Assembly (NCBI GenBank): GCA_015200345.1
Contig: CP054187.1
Span: 2,774,470 to 2,838,469, forward strand
Direction of reading: 5' to 3'
Length of the DNA stretch: 64,000 bases
Source: Planctomycetia bacterium
Lineage (GTDB): Bacteria; Planctomycetota; Phycisphaerae; UBA1845; UTPLA1
Program-made: the position numbers and the translations under genes
Shown here: piece by piece, positions 39,910-49,513 of the stretch
Layout: every line of letters starts with the position of its first letter
Position numbering within the stretch: position 1 is the stretch's first letter
Notes under the pieces: model-generated
What the model was told of the DNA's origin: nothing
Seen by the model: the letters and a program-made list of their open reading frames with translations, nothing else
The model's database searches: none

Positions 39910-41421
39910 ATGACGCGCTTTGCATTATCCGTTGCTGCGGCGTTGCCGGGTCTTGTTCTCTGCGCTCGCGCGCTCGCTGATCCGCCGGCGACGCAACCCG
40001 CTGATGCGCAGAGGGCGACGACCGCGCCAGCCCCCCCGAGCGCTCCGTTGCCCGGACCACGCTACATGGCCCTGCGCTACGATGACGATTTCTCCTACCT
40101 CGACGGGCCCGACGGCACGTATCAAAAAGACGTCTTCGACCCCATCAAGAACATTCATCTCGGCGACGACTGGCGGCTCCGCATCGGCGGCGATGTGCGC
40201 CTGCGGCTCGAAGCCGAGACCAATCGCTCCTTCGGCGCGCGCAACCCCGCGCAGGATACCTACTTCCTCCACCGCTACTACCTGCACGCCGACTTGAAGT
40301 ACCGCAAACGCTTTCGCCTGTTCATCGAAGGCGTTGACGCGCGCACCGAGGACCGCGATCTGCCGGCCATCCCGTTTTCCGAAAACCATTTTGACCTGCA
40401 TCAGCTCTTCGCCGATCTCCGTCTTCTCGGCGAGGAAGGTCCGCTGACCCTGCGGGTCGGCCGACAGGAATTGCTTTACGGCAAGCAGCGGCTCATCAGC
40501 CCGCTGGACTGGGCCAACAGCCGCCGCCGATTTGACGGCGTCAAGCTCATGTATCAGAGCGCCCAGCTCGATGTGGATGCGTTCTGGACCAAGCCGATTG
40601 TCTTTCGACCCGATCCTTTCCGCGGAACCTGGGATCCGCCCATCGACGAAGGCCTCGATCGCAAGCCCGACCACTGGCGCGAGGAGCAGCAATTCTACGG
40701 GATTTACTCCACTTTCAAAGGCATCCCGAATCATGTCGTGGATGTCTATTTCCTCGGCCTGAACGATCGCGGCGTTCTGGTCAACGCCAACGGGCAACGC
40801 GGCGATCTGTCGGTCTATACCCTCGGCAGCCGATTCGGCGGCGTCAGCGGGAACTTCGATTACGACGTGGAAGGCGCCGGGCAATGGGGCGTCTGGAACG
40901 GCGACGAATTGCACGCCTGGATGGTCGGAAGTGAAGCCGGCTACACCTTCAAGCAGACCGCCATGACGCCGCGCCTCGGTCTGGGCTTCGACTACGCCAC
41001 CGGCGACGACACCCCGCGCGACAACGCCCACGAAACCTTCAACCAGCTTTTCCCCCTCGGCCACGCCTGGCTGGGCTACATGGACCTCGTCGCGCGGCAG
41101 AACATCATCGCGCCAAACGTCAATTTCTCATTCAAGCCGCGGCGAGATGTCAACGTGCAGCTCATCTGGTATCACTTCTGGCTCGACTCGAACCTCGACG
41201 CCCTGTACAACGCCGGCGGCGCGCCCATCCGAAGAAACGTCTCCGGCTCCTCCGGCAACAGCGTCGGCGACGAACTCGATCTGCGCATCACCTGGAACGT
41301 CGACGTGCACTCGACCCTCATGCTCGGCTGGTCGCATCTCTGGCCCGACAACTTCCTCAACTCGTCCGGCCGAAGCCGCGATGCCGATTTCCTCTACCTT
41401 CAGTATGAGTTTCGATTCTGA
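39910..41421 (+). CDS. Outer-membrane porin, alginate-export (AlgE-like) family
   Basis: A 503-residue protein with a signal peptide (about 1-23, cleavage near ALAD), a proline/alanine linker, then a beta-barrel of alternating strands ending in the outer-membrane signature phenylalanine (LYLQYEFRF). Segments DDWRLRIGGDVRLRLEAE, LRVGRQELLYGKQRLISPLDWANSRRRFDG and AGYTF fit the alginate_exp barrel family, whose members in planctomycetes are general anion channels of uncertain substrate. In this operon it may admit nitrite or nitrate to the periplasm. Confidence 0.8.
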   Translation: MTRFALSVAAALPGLVLCARALADPPATQPADAQRATTAPAPPSAPLPGPRYMALRYDDDFSYLDGPDGTYQKDVFDPIKNIHLGDDWRLRIGGDVRLRLEAETNRSFGARNPAQDTYFLHRYYLHADLKYRKRFRLFIEGVDARTEDRDLPAIPFSENHFDLHQLFADLRLLGEEGPLTLRVGRQELLYGKQRLISPLDWANSRRRFDGVKLMYQSAQLDVDAFWTKPIVFRPDPFRGTWDPPIDEGLDRKPDHWREEQQFYGIYSTFKGIPNHVVDVYFLGLNDRGVLVNANGQRGDLSVYTLGSRFGGVSGNFDYDVEGAGQWGVWNGDELHAWMVGSEAGYTFKQTAMTPRLGLGFDYATGDDTPRDNAHETFNQLFPLGHAWLGYMDLVARQNIIAPNVNFSFKPRRDVNVQLIWYHFWLDSNLDALYNAGGAPIRRNVSGSSGNSVGDELDLRITWNVDVHSTLMLGWSHLWPDNFLNSSGRSRDADFLYLQYEFRF

Positions 41422-41433
41422 ATCGGTGCCTAT

Positions 41434-42516
41434 ATGACGACGCGCTCGCTGCCGATCTCGCAACCCGTTCCGACGGACGCCTTCGCGCGACGGACGGCGA
41501 GCACTCGGTGCGATGACGCACCCGCATCGCTGGATCGGGCGAGCCCCCGCCCTCTGATCGACGGGCACGCCCGCGTCATCGATCACTTGCGACTCTCACT
41601 CACCTCGGCCTGCAACCTTCATTGCCTCTATTGCCGACCCCAGGCCGCCGCGCGCCATGGACCGCGCGATCTGTCGGACGACCAGCGCCTCGATCTCATC
41701 CGATTTCTGCACGACTCGTACGGCCTCACTCGGCTGCGCCTGACCGGCGGAGAGCCGCTGCTCCATCGCTCGCTTGTCATGCTGATCGATCGAATCCGAA
41801 GCACCTTCCCGGCCCTTGCCATTGCGATGACAACCAACGGCGGGCGGTTGAAGTCGATGGCGGTCGCCTTGCGACGGGCGGGCCTGGATCGGCTCAACAT
41901 CTCGCTCGACAGCATGGAACCGGCGACGTATCGAACCCTGACCGGCGGCCGGCTCGCCCCGGTGTTGGACGGAATCGATGCCGCCGTTGCCGCCGGGTTT
42001 CCGCCGCCGCGCCTCAACGCAGTCGTTCTCGCGGGTATCAACGATCACCAGTTGCCCGGCATGGTCAGCTGGGCCGTTCAGCGCGGGCTGGAACTTCGCC
42101 TGCTCGAGGCGATGCCCATCGGCCCCGCCGCATCCTTCAATCGCGAGCATTTTGTCCCCGCTCGGCGGTTCAAAGACATTCTTCAACAGCACATTGAGCT
42201 GACGCCGCTGCCGCGGCACCCCGGCGAAACGGCGATGCGCTTTGCCGTTCGGACCGGCGCGCTTCGCGGCACAATCGGAATCATTGCGCCGCTCTCCGAA
42301 TCGTTTTGCGGTCAGTGCCGGCGCATCCGCATCACGGCGGATGGTAGACTTTTCCCCTGTCTGCTTGATTCCCACTTCGTCGATTTGGCTCCCTGTTGGG
42401 GCGAGGCAGGCTTCCTTCCCGACGAAGCCCACGACCGCATCGCTCATGCCGTCGCCGGCAAACGTGCAACCGGCCCGTTGAAGCAATACGCCGCCATGGT
42501 CGCGCTGGGGGGCTGA
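41434..42516 (+). CDS. moaA: GTP 3',8-cyclase MoaA
   Basis: Radical SAM enzyme for the first step of molybdenum cofactor synthesis. The N-terminal [4Fe-4S] motif is CNLHCLYC (C60, C64, C67). The substrate-side cluster is FCGQCRRIRITADGRLFPC (CxxC then C). The essential Gly-Gly tail (VALGG) is complete. The first 45 residues before DHLRLSLT are an extra leader. The gene starts 12 bases after the porin gene and probably supplies cofactor for the NxrA-like enzyme. moaC, moaE and moeA are not in the window. Confidence 0.93.
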   Translation: MTTRSLPISQPVPTDAFARRTASTRCDDAPASLDRASPRPLIDGHARVIDHLRLSLTSACNLHCLYCRPQAAARHGPRDLSDDQRLDLIRFLHDSYGLTRLRLTGGEPLLHRSLVMLIDRIRSTFPALAIAMTTNGGRLKSMAVALRRAGLDRLNISLDSMEPATYRTLTGGRLAPVLDGIDAAVAAGFPPPRLNAVVLAGINDHQLPGMVSWAVQRGLELRLLEAMPIGPAASFNREHFVPARRFKDILQQHIELTPLPRHPGETAMRFAVRTGALRGTIGIIAPLSESFCGQCRRIRITADGRLFPCLLDSHFVDLAPCWGEAGFLPDEAHDRIAHAVAGKRATGPLKQYAAMVALGG

Positions 42517-42519
42517 TCC

Positions 42520-43164
42520 ATGCCAAGCGGCGATCAAATTCTCGGTGTGACTGCCCAACCCCGCCGGCCCAATCTCAACGCCGTCATCCTGATCGGCGGC
42601 GCGAGCCGGCGCATGGGCCGGCCCAAGGCGACGCTTGTTCACGGCGGTCAGCGATTGATCGACCTCGCGATTCAGCTCGCCGAGCCGTTTGTCGGCGCGA
42701 TTTTCCTGGCTGGGCGCATGCCCGACGGCATGACGCTCGAATCGATTCGCGCGGCATGCCTCCTGCCCGTCATGAACCTCTCGGATGATCCGACGGCATC
42801 CGGTCCGATCGCGGGGATCCTGGCCGCGCTCGCGCATGACCCGCAGGCCGACTGGTTGTGCCTCTCATGTGATATGCCTGGATTGACGCGCGAGGCGATT
42901 GATTGGCTGCTGAACGAACACGAATCCCGTCGAACGGCGACCGTCGGACGGCCGCTCGATGGCGAGTCGCCCGAGCCGTTTCCCGCGATATATCGCGCGG
43001 CTGCCCTCGCGCCGCTGCGCGCGTACGTTCAATCCGGCGGCGCATCGCTCCGCGGCGCACTCACGGCCATGCGTGCTGACGTATGCGCCGTGCCGACGCA
43101 TCTCGCGCCGTGTTGGATCAACGTGAACACGCCCGCGGATTGGAAGCGCTTCTTAGGCTCGTAA
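42520..43164 (+). CDS. mobA: Molybdenum cofactor guanylyltransferase MobA-like
   Basis: Adds GMP to molybdopterin to make the bis-MGD form used by DMSO-reductase-family enzymes. The nucleotide-binding signature is ILIGGASRRMGRPKATL (about residues 23-39), with SDDPTASGPIAGILAAL and SCDMPGL following. The end INVNTPADWKRF matches the family. 214 residues, usual size. It follows moaA by three bases and closes the Nxr-type operon before a MITE-like element. Confidence 0.9.
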   Translation: MPSGDQILGVTAQPRRPNLNAVILIGGASRRMGRPKATLVHGGQRLIDLAIQLAEPFVGAIFLAGRMPDGMTLESIRAACLLPVMNLSDDPTASGPIAGILAALAHDPQADWLCLSCDMPGLTREAIDWLLNEHESRRTATVGRPLDGESPEPFPAIYRAAALAPLRAYVQSGGASLRGALTAMRADVCAVPTHLAPCWINVNTPADWKRFLGS

Positions 43165-43222
43165 ACCGTTATTTCCCGAGTGATGCACGCCGTGCAAACA
43201 GCGCGTCACGCTTCTTATTGGT

Positions 43223-43352
43223 TAGAACTGGTTTCAAAACTCCTCTCCCCCTTGGGGGAGAGGTTGGGTGAGGGGGAAAAGTCATTCAACCGAAAGGATT
43301 CACCCTCACCCCGACCCTCTCCCTGAAAGGGAGAGGGGGTTTTGAAACAGCT
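43223..43352. repeat. MITE-like element, copy A
   Basis: 130 bp with imperfect terminal inverted repeats: GAACTGGTTTCAAAAC at one end and GGTTTTGAAACAGCTTG at the other. Two internal hairpins are formed by CTCTCCCCC/GGGGGAGAG and CCCTCTCCCT/AGGGAGAGGG. It is nearly identical, in opposite orientation, to 50899-51032. It lies between convergent mobA and dnaK and could end transcription from both sides. Confidence 0.8.
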
Positions 43353-43382
43353 TGTAACGATTATGATGCGACCCGACGTTGC

Positions 43383-45314
43383 TTACTTCTTCACCTCAAA
43401 CTCCGCGTCGATCACATCGTCATCCTTCTTCGCGCTCGATGATCCGCCACCGGTTTTGCTGCCCACACCGTCGCCGCCCGGTGCGCCACCGCTGACGCCG
43501 CCACCACCCGCCTTGGCCGCCTGCTCATAGATGATCTTGCCCAGCGTCTGGCTGGCGGTCATCACGGCTTCGGACGCCTTCTTGATCGCGCCGGCGTCGT
43601 CGCCCTTCAACCGATCGCGCAGGTTGTTGATCGCGCTTTCGACCTTGCCGCGCTCGTCGGCCGGCACTTTCTCGCCGTGCTCCTTGAGCATCTTCTCGGT
43701 CTGGTAGATCAGATTGTCCGCCTGATTTCGAGCGTCGATCAGCTCGCGCTTCCGGCGGTCGTCCTCGGCATGGCTCTCGGCCTCCTTGCGCATGCGCTCG
43801 ACTTCGGCCTCCGACAGGCCGCTCGAGCCCTCGATGCGAATTTTGTTCTCCTTGCCGGTGCCGAGGTCCTTGGCCGACACGTGCAGGATGCCGTTGGCGT
43901 CGATGTCGAACGTGACTTCGATCTGCGGCACGCCACGTGGCGCCGGCGGAATGCCCGTCAGGTTGAACTTGCCCAGCGTGCGGTTGTCATTGGCCATCGG
44001 CCGCTCACCCTGAAGCACGTGGATCGTCACCTCCGGCTGGTTGTCGGCGGCGGTGGAATAGACCTCCTTCTTGCTTGTGGGGATGGTCGTGTTCCGCGGG
44101 ATCATCACCGTCATCACGCCGCCCAGCGTCTCGACGCCGAGTGAAAGCGGCGTGACATCCAGCACGAGGATGTCCTTCACGTCGCCGCCGATGATACCGG
44201 CCTGGATGGCCGCGCCGACGCCCACGGCCTCGTCGGGGTTGACGCTCTTGTTCGGCTCTTTGCCGAAGATCTCTTTGCACAGCCGCTGCACCGCCGGGAT
44301 GCGCGTCGACCCGCCAACGAGAATACATTCGTCGATGTCGCTCGCCGACAGCTTCGCGTCCTCGAGCGCCTTCAGCACCGGCCGTCGGCACCGCTCGGTC
44401 AAGTGCTCGGTCAATTGCTCAAACTTGCTGCGCGTCAGCGTCAGGTTCAGGTGTTTCGGACCGCTCGCGTCGGCGGTGATGAACGGCAGGTTGATGGCTG
44501 TTTCCATCGAGCTGGACAGCTCGCACTTGGCCTTCTCACAAGCCTCCTTCAGCCGCTGGTGCGCCATCGGATCCTTGCGCAAGTCGATGCCGTACTGCTT
44601 GCGGAATTCCTCGGCAACGTAGTCGATCAGCACCTGGTCGTAGTCGTCACCGCCCAGGTGCGTGTCGCCGTTGATCGAGAGCGTCTCGAACACGCCCTCG
44701 CCGACATCGAGTATGGAAATATCAAACGTGCCACCGCCCAGGTCGAACACGGCGATCTTGCCGCCCTTCTTCTTGTCCATGCCGTAGGCCAGCGCCGCGG
44801 CCGTCGGCTCGGGCAGCACGCGCTTCACGTCGAAGCCGGCGATGATGCCCGCCTCCTGCGTCGCCTTGCGCTGCGAATCGTTGAAATAGGCCGGAACGGT
44901 GATGACGGCCGCCGTGACCTTCTCGCCGAGATAATCTTCAGCCGTCTTTTTCAGATCCTGAAGGATCATCGCGGAGATTTCCGGCGGGGTGTATTCCTTG
45001 TCGCGAATCTTGACCTTCACCAGCTCCTCGGGGCCGCCGGTGATGGTGTAGGGCACGAGCTTCTCCTCCGAGCCGACTTCGCTGTGCCGCCGGCCCATGA
45101 ACCGCTTGATGCTGAACACGGTATTGCTCGGATTGGTCACCTGCTGATGCTTGGCGACCTGACCGACCAGCCGCTCGCCCTTGTCGGTGAAGGCAACGAC
45201 CGACGGCGTCGTCCGCGCGCCCATGGCATTGGTCAGCACTTTGGGTGAACCCGCTTCCATCACGGCGACGACCGAATTGGTGGTGCCGAGGTCGATTCCA
45301 ATGATCTTGGCCAT
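43383..45314 (-). CDS. dnaK: Chaperone DnaK (Hsp70)
   Basis: A 643-residue Hsp70 with every signature: [15 protein letters not shown] at the start, the [17 protein letters not shown] region, [14 protein letters not shown] (about 190) and [11 protein letters not shown] (about 337). The substrate-binding domain ([16 protein letters not shown]) and a C-terminal lid follow. The tail is glycine-rich and ends [18 protein letters not shown] lies upstream of the start. Neither grpE nor dnaJ is adjacent. Confidence 0.98.
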   Translation of the reverse strand: MAKIIGIDLGTTNSVVAVMEAGSPKVLTNAMGARTTPSVVAFTDKGERLVGQVAKHQQVTNPSNTVFSIKRFMGRRHSEVGSEEKLVPYTITGGPEELVKVKIRDKEYTPPEISAMILQDLKKTAEDYLGEKVTAAVITVPAYFNDSQRKATQEAGIIAGFDVKRVLPEPTAAALAYGMDKKKGGKIAVFDLGGGTFDISILDVGEGVFETLSINGDTHLGGDDYDQVLIDYVAEEFRKQYGIDLRKDPMAHQRLKEACEKAKCELSSSMETAINLPFITADASGPKHLNLTLTRSKFEQLTEHLTERCRRPVLKALEDAKLSASDIDECILVGGSTRIPAVQRLCKEIFGKEPNKSVNPDEAVGVGAAIQAGIIGGDVKDILVLDVTPLSLGVETLGGVMTVMIPRNTTIPTSKKEVYSTAADNQPEVTIHVLQGERPMANDNRTLGKFNLTGIPPAPRGVPQIEVTFDIDANGILHVSAKDLGTGKENKIRIEGSSGLSEAEVERMRKEAESHAEDDRRKRELIDARNQADNLIYQTEKMLKEHGEKVPADERGKVESAINNLRDRLKGDDAGAIKKASEAVMTASQTLGKIIYEQAAKAGGGGVSGGAPGGDGVGSKTGGGSSSAKKDDDVIDAEFEVKK

Positions 45315-45917
45315 ATCGAATCACGCTCCTTAGCCTGTGAATTCCTAAATCGCATTGACTCGCGACGCTCGGCGGCATGGCCGGCGGCGCAGAGTCCAAA
45401 CCGCCCAAGAGCAAGGAGGATGCCAAGGCATTGAAATTGGCAGCCGGGCCGGAACATTCTGCAAGTCCAGCACCGAGCGATACTTATGGCGCAATCTGCA
45501 CCCAGCGGCACTGATCTGGCTCGGACTTGTGCCGAGCGGACTGCCATCCTGACATGCCGCAGTGGCCGATGGCGGGATCGGGTCGGTCGATTGCGCCGCA
45601 CCAAGACGCCATTCGACGGGGAAGAGAATCGGCGGGAGAATGAAGACATTCAACTTCCACGGGTCCGCGCCGCGACGGCGCCATGAACAGGAGGAGGCCC
45701 ATGTCCAAACGCCTGAACGGCGAGGACGCCGAGCGTGTGGCACTTGCCGCGAAGGACATTCCGGCGGAGTGAGGCGCGGACGCGGCCTACCACAAGGCCG
45801 CCGGGAGGGCGGTGGCTCGCTCCCCCGGCGGCGGTGCATGGATGGGATTGGCTTTGTTCTACGCCCGTCAGCGGCGAGGCTGTGGGTCAATCGGTTGATG
45901 CGTGATCGCCCAGGCGT
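45315..45917. other. Long intergenic region upstream of dnaK
   Basis: About 600 bp between dnaK and the PEP-CTERM gene at 45918. The left part must hold the dnaK promoter; I could not find a clear sigma70 or heat-shock consensus. The right part holds a tiny open frame with a strong ribosome site (45701-45772). No other gene is supported. Confidence 0.4.
45701..45772 (+). CDS. Possible 23-residue leader peptide or gene remnant
   Basis: ATG preceded by AGGAGG eight bases upstream opens a short frame (MSKRLNGEDAERVALAAKDIPAE) ending at TGA. Past the TGA the same frame continues open for about 40 codons (YHKAAGRAVARSP and so on), so this could be a decayed small gene rather than a leader. There is no following gene on this strand for it to lead. 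Confidence 0.25.
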   Translation: MSKRLNGEDAERVALAAKDIPAE

Positions 45918-46559
45918 TCAACACGCCACGCGCGCGGTGGCTGCGCGGCGGCGGCGGCGATCAGCGAACATCATCCCAGTTGCCACCATCACGACACCCA
46001 GCGTGGCCGGCTCGGGCACGATCAGATGCTGGCTGCGCGGGTCCGAGCCGCTCTTGACGATGAACGATGACGACTGATAGTTGCCCACGTCGCCCGGCAG
46101 CGAGCCGAGGTAGATGGTCGCCAGATTGCGCACGTTCTCTGAATCCAGCAGCTTGAAGTTGCCGGCGAGCAGGTTGAGCGTCCCGCCGAAATCCGTCACG
46201 ACTTCCCAGATGGCGACCTGAAGCGCCGCCGCCTTGAGGCTGGAATCCACCGAAGCCGCGTACGTGTCGTAAAGAAACGCCGCGGCGCGGCCGCCGTTGA
46301 TGAAGTCCGGTGACGCCGGCGTCGCATCCCAGGATGACTTCACGGTGTGGTTCAGATCCACGCAGTACGCCGTCAGATTCTGGCTCTGGAAGTTGATGAG
46401 GATCTGCCCGGCCTTGCTGGTTTTGTCGACCCCTGACAGCTTATAGTCAACAGTCTGATTCAGCCCCATGCCGCTGAAGGTCACGGGCGACGCCTGAATC
46501 GATGTGGCAACCAGTGTGGAAACCATACCGGCCACCGTTACGACGAATGACTTGCCCAT
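45918..46559 (-). CDS. PEP-CTERM protein with a possible Cys-Gln thioester domain
   Basis: A 213-residue exported protein: signal peptide (about 1-23), body, and a PEP-CTERM tail starting VPEPATLGVVMVATGMMF with RRRRR behind. The body holds LTAYCVDLNHTV (C66) and AALQVAIWEVV (Q114). Cys followed about 50 residues later by LQ-x-AIW is the pattern of thioester domains of Gram-positive surface adhesins, where Cys and Gln cross-link and react with host or matrix amines. I infer this from motif only. A good ribosome site (AAAGGAG) precedes the start. Confidence 0.7.
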   Translation of the reverse strand: MGKSFVVTVAGMVSTLVATSIQASPVTFSGMGLNQTVDYKLSGVDKTSKAGQILINFQSQNLTAYCVDLNHTVKSSWDATPASPDFINGGRAAAFLYDTYAASVDSSLKAAALQVAIWEVVTDFGGTLNLLAGNFKLLDSENVRNLATIYLGSLPGDVGNYQSSSFIVKSGSDPRSQHLIVPEPATLGVVMVATGMMFADRRRRRAATARVAC

Positions 46560-46913
46560 TGCTTCCTATCTCCTTTCACCTGTCTCGGACACCGAGGAGC
46601 CGTCTCCACGACTCGAAAGCGGCGTCGCACCGCCCATCGGATTCAGCATGCCCCGGGCCTTGAATGAAAAATCCCGAGAAGCTGCGGGTGCGAGCGATAA
46701 GACGCCGAGGAGCGATTCAATAACCTGCGGGGCCTGAAGCCGTGACGATTGCAGGGATCGCACCGAGTATGCGACGGCGCGAAGCTGGGGCAGCGCGCTC
46801 GATCAGCGCGCGGAGCAGTCGGCCCTTTCGCCTTGTGAATCGGGAGATTTACCGGCTGTGTGAGGGATTCCCGATGCCTCACGCCATCGGCCATGTTGAT
46901 GGAATGCGCCGAA
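46560..46913. other. Intergenic region between aroB and the PEP-CTERM gene
   Basis: About 350 bp on the path from aroB to the downstream PEP-CTERM gene. Beyond the AAAGGAG ribosome site next to 46560 I see no clear promoter, terminator or gene. Confidence 0.4.
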
Positions 46914-48029
46914 TCAGCGGCCCATAAGTCGCGCCAGACCGGTACGGATCTCTGTTTCCGACGGCTCGACCCATTCGAGTGAACCAATCCCGCAGGGCAA
47001 CACGAATCGTATGCAACCGCCCGCAGATTTTTTATCCGACGCAAGCCGTGCGAGTATTACGCCGGGATCAACCGGGCGATCGAGACGAATCGGTAATCCC
47101 AGCGCCGTCAACAGCGCTTCCACGCGCTCACGCTGCGCGCCGGGGAATCGCACCAATCGCATCGCCAGCTCCATCGCGGCCGTCATTCCCAGTGCCACGG
47201 CCTCGCCATGGCGTAGCCCGTATGCGGATTCGGCCTCCAGCGCATGGCCGATCGTGTGTCCGAAGTTCAGGGCCGCGCGGCCGACGCCGGTGCCGGAGGT
47301 CTCGCGCTCGTCCGATGCGACGACGGCGGCCTTGATTTCGCAGTTGCGGCGGATCAAGTGCACAAGCGTCGCGGCGTCGCGCGAAAGAATCGCGGCGGCG
47401 TGCTGCTCGTGCCAATGAAGAAACGCTTCGTCCGCGATGATCGCATGCTTGACCGACTCAGCCAGTCCCGCGCGATAGTCCCGCTCGCTTAACGTGGCCA
47501 GGCAGGCCGTATCGATGCAGACGACCTCCGGCTGGTGAAACGCGCCGATCAGGTTCTTCCCCGTCGAATGATTGACAGCCGTCTTACCACCGACGGACGC
47601 GTCCACGTCGGCTTCAACCGTGGTCGGGCATTGGACGAACGGCACGCCGCGCAGCCACGTCGCCGCGACGAAGCCCGCCACGTCGCCCACGACCCCGCCG
47701 CCCAGCGCGATGATCGGCTCATCGCGTGCATGGCGCCCCTCGGCGAGTGCGTCGTATAGCTCGGATGCGATCGCGAGCGACTTGGACGACTCGCCTGCTG
47801 GAATGGTCATCAGCGTCGCCGCAATGCTCGCGCCGGTGAGCGATGCCAGCGCGCGATCGGCGTAGAGCGGACCAACCTCGGAATCGGTGATGATCGTTGC
47901 CTGCCGCGCGGCAGGGCACCGAGATCGCACGAGCGCGCCCAGTTCATCGAGCAACCCCGCGCCGATGTGAACGCAATACGACCGATCACCCAGTTGGACG
48001 GCAACCGTCGTTTGGGAAATCGCCGTCAT
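46914..48029 (-). CDS. aroB: 3-dehydroquinate synthase
   Basis: Second enzyme of the shikimate pathway, NAD- and metal-dependent, cytosolic; 371 residues, usual length. Visible blocks: PAGESSKSLAIASELYDALAEG, ALGGGVVGDVAGFVAATWLRGVPFVQCPTTVEADVDASVGGKTAVNH, GLAESVKHAIIAD and NFGHTIGHALEAE, which supply NAD- and metal-binding residues (E in AESVKH and the two histidines of GHTIGH). No other shikimate gene is nearby. Confidence 0.96.
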   Translation of the reverse strand: MTAISQTTVAVQLGDRSYCVHIGAGLLDELGALVRSRCPAARQATIITDSEVGPLYADRALASLTGASIAATLMTIPAGESSKSLAIASELYDALAEGRHARDEPIIALGGGVVGDVAGFVAATWLRGVPFVQCPTTVEADVDASVGGKTAVNHSTGKNLIGAFHQPEVVCIDTACLATLSERDYRAGLAESVKHAIIADEAFLHWHEQHAAAILSRDAATLVHLIRRNCEIKAAVVASDERETSGTGVGRAALNFGHTIGHALEAESAYGLRHGEAVALGMTAAMELAMRLVRFPGAQRERVEALLTALGLPIRLDRPVDPGVILARLASDKKSAGGCIRFVLPCGIGSLEWVEPSETEIRTGLARLMGR

Positions 48030-48121
48030 TCGAATGCACCTGGTGCCCGATGGTACGTGCTGGATGATTGAATCAGCGAACCCCCGCGGTCGTGCGCCGC
48101 GGACGCACCCGGTTCGTCATT

Positions 48122-49252
48122 TCACCTCGGCACGAAGCTCAACGTGACGTGCACGATGGTCCAGTAGAAAAAGCTGTCTTTGCCGACCACCACATCCAGC
48201 ACCGTGGCGCTCTTTCCAAAGCCGTAAACGGAAATCGCCATCAGCACTGCGACGACCGCCGCCATGCCCAAGTGCAGCGTCATGAAGCCCGGGCGCGTGG
48301 TGCGCAGCCATGCCCACAGCCCTTGCGGCGGCGACTTGGGCGGGCAGCGATCGATCAGAAACAGGGCGAAGAAATACCACGCGACGAAATGCGTCAGCAC
48401 CCAGATGTCAAACGCGCCCGAACCGCCGAAGAGTGCCAGTACCACGACGCCCAGCGAGAACAGATACACCGCCAGGATCGGCCGATGCACGCGCCAGAAG
48501 CCGGTCCAGCCGCCGGGCACGCGGCGCGCCATGCGATGCAGCACGTACAGGGCCACCGCCATCATCGGCAGAAACAGTGACATCAATCGCATCACAAACG
48601 GCCAGTCGGCGGGGAAGAAATTGGCGAGAATCGGATCGACGATCTCGTAGCGCTTCTGCGAAATCTGCGTCGCCGCGGGCCAGAAGAGCGACGCCAGCAG
48701 GCCCAGCAGCAGCCCCTGCAACACGCCCATCACGCGACCATGCGATGCCGCCGCTTCCGGCGGCATGTCGCCATATGTCTTATAGAAGTACGCATCGTCG
48801 CGGAACCCGTGAAACAGGAAGTAGAAATAAAACAAAAACACCGCGAACGCGTTCTGATTTCCCCCGACGCGACGCCACAGCAGGCACAACCCCACCGACG
48901 CGCCGCACAGCCCGATGAACGCCAGCCGATTCTTCCACTGACTCATCCGCCGCGACGTCACGAGAAACAGAATGGCAATCACAAAGTGCGGAATGCCCAT
49001 GATTCGCATCGGCACGGTCGTCGGATTCTTGAACATGCGAAAATCAGTCGGTCGCGTCTCACCGTCAAACGGAATCCACCACTTGTCAATCGCATAAAAA
49101 ATCAGGCAAACGCCAATCGCGCCGAGCGTCCAGGCAATCGACCGCAACCAGCAACGCACCGTGCGAATCTGCCAGAGCGACGTAGGCGAATCGCTCGCCG
49201 CGTCGGCCGCTGGTGTCCCGGAAAGAGGCGAGTGAATGCTGGCGGTGGTCAT
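48122..49252 (-). CDS. Polytopic membrane protein of unknown function
   Basis: A 376-residue protein with about nine transmembrane helices, for example IAWTLGAIGVCLIFYAI, MGIPHFVIAILFLV, LAFIGLCGASVGLCLL and FAVFLFYFYFLFHGF. A histidine- and aromatic-rich surface includes FLFHGFRDDAYFYKTYGDMP and LTHFVAWYFFALFLID. ATG 49252 is used; a GTG nine codons upstream is also open. It follows aroB's upstream side on the same strand, 90 bp away. I do not recognise the family. Confidence 0.7.
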   Translation of the reverse strand: MTTASIHSPLSGTPAADAASDSPTSLWQIRTVRCWLRSIAWTLGAIGVCLIFYAIDKWWIPFDGETRPTDFRMFKNPTTVPMRIMGIPHFVIAILFLVTSRRMSQWKNRLAFIGLCGASVGLCLLWRRVGGNQNAFAVFLFYFYFLFHGFRDDAYFYKTYGDMPPEAAASHGRVMGVLQGLLLGLLASLFWPAATQISQKRYEIVDPILANFFPADWPFVMRLMSLFLPMMAVALYVLHRMARRVPGGWTGFWRVHRPILAVYLFSLGVVVLALFGGSGAFDIWVLTHFVAWYFFALFLIDRCPPKSPPQGLWAWLRTTRPGFMTLHLGMAAVVAVLMAISVYGFGKSATVLDVVVGKDSFFYWTIVHVTLSFVPR

Positions 49253-49513
49253 ACAAACTTGTCGGCAGCGGACCTTCAAAGCCGCGAATCAGGCGAGAAC
49301 GTGCGATTAATCCTAGCAACCCGGCAGAATGGGTCAAGCCGGTGTGCGTGGTTGCAACAAGCACGTTGACGGTACGCTGGAGCGCGCTTGCAAGCCAGGC
49401 GCGTTTCGGTGCCGTTCATGCCGGCCCACCTGTTTTGGTGTTTCCCCGTTTTGGCGTTCCGGCGTTTCAGGCGGTATCATTCCGATTTTGTGAACCCTCT
49501 GTGAGATACAACC

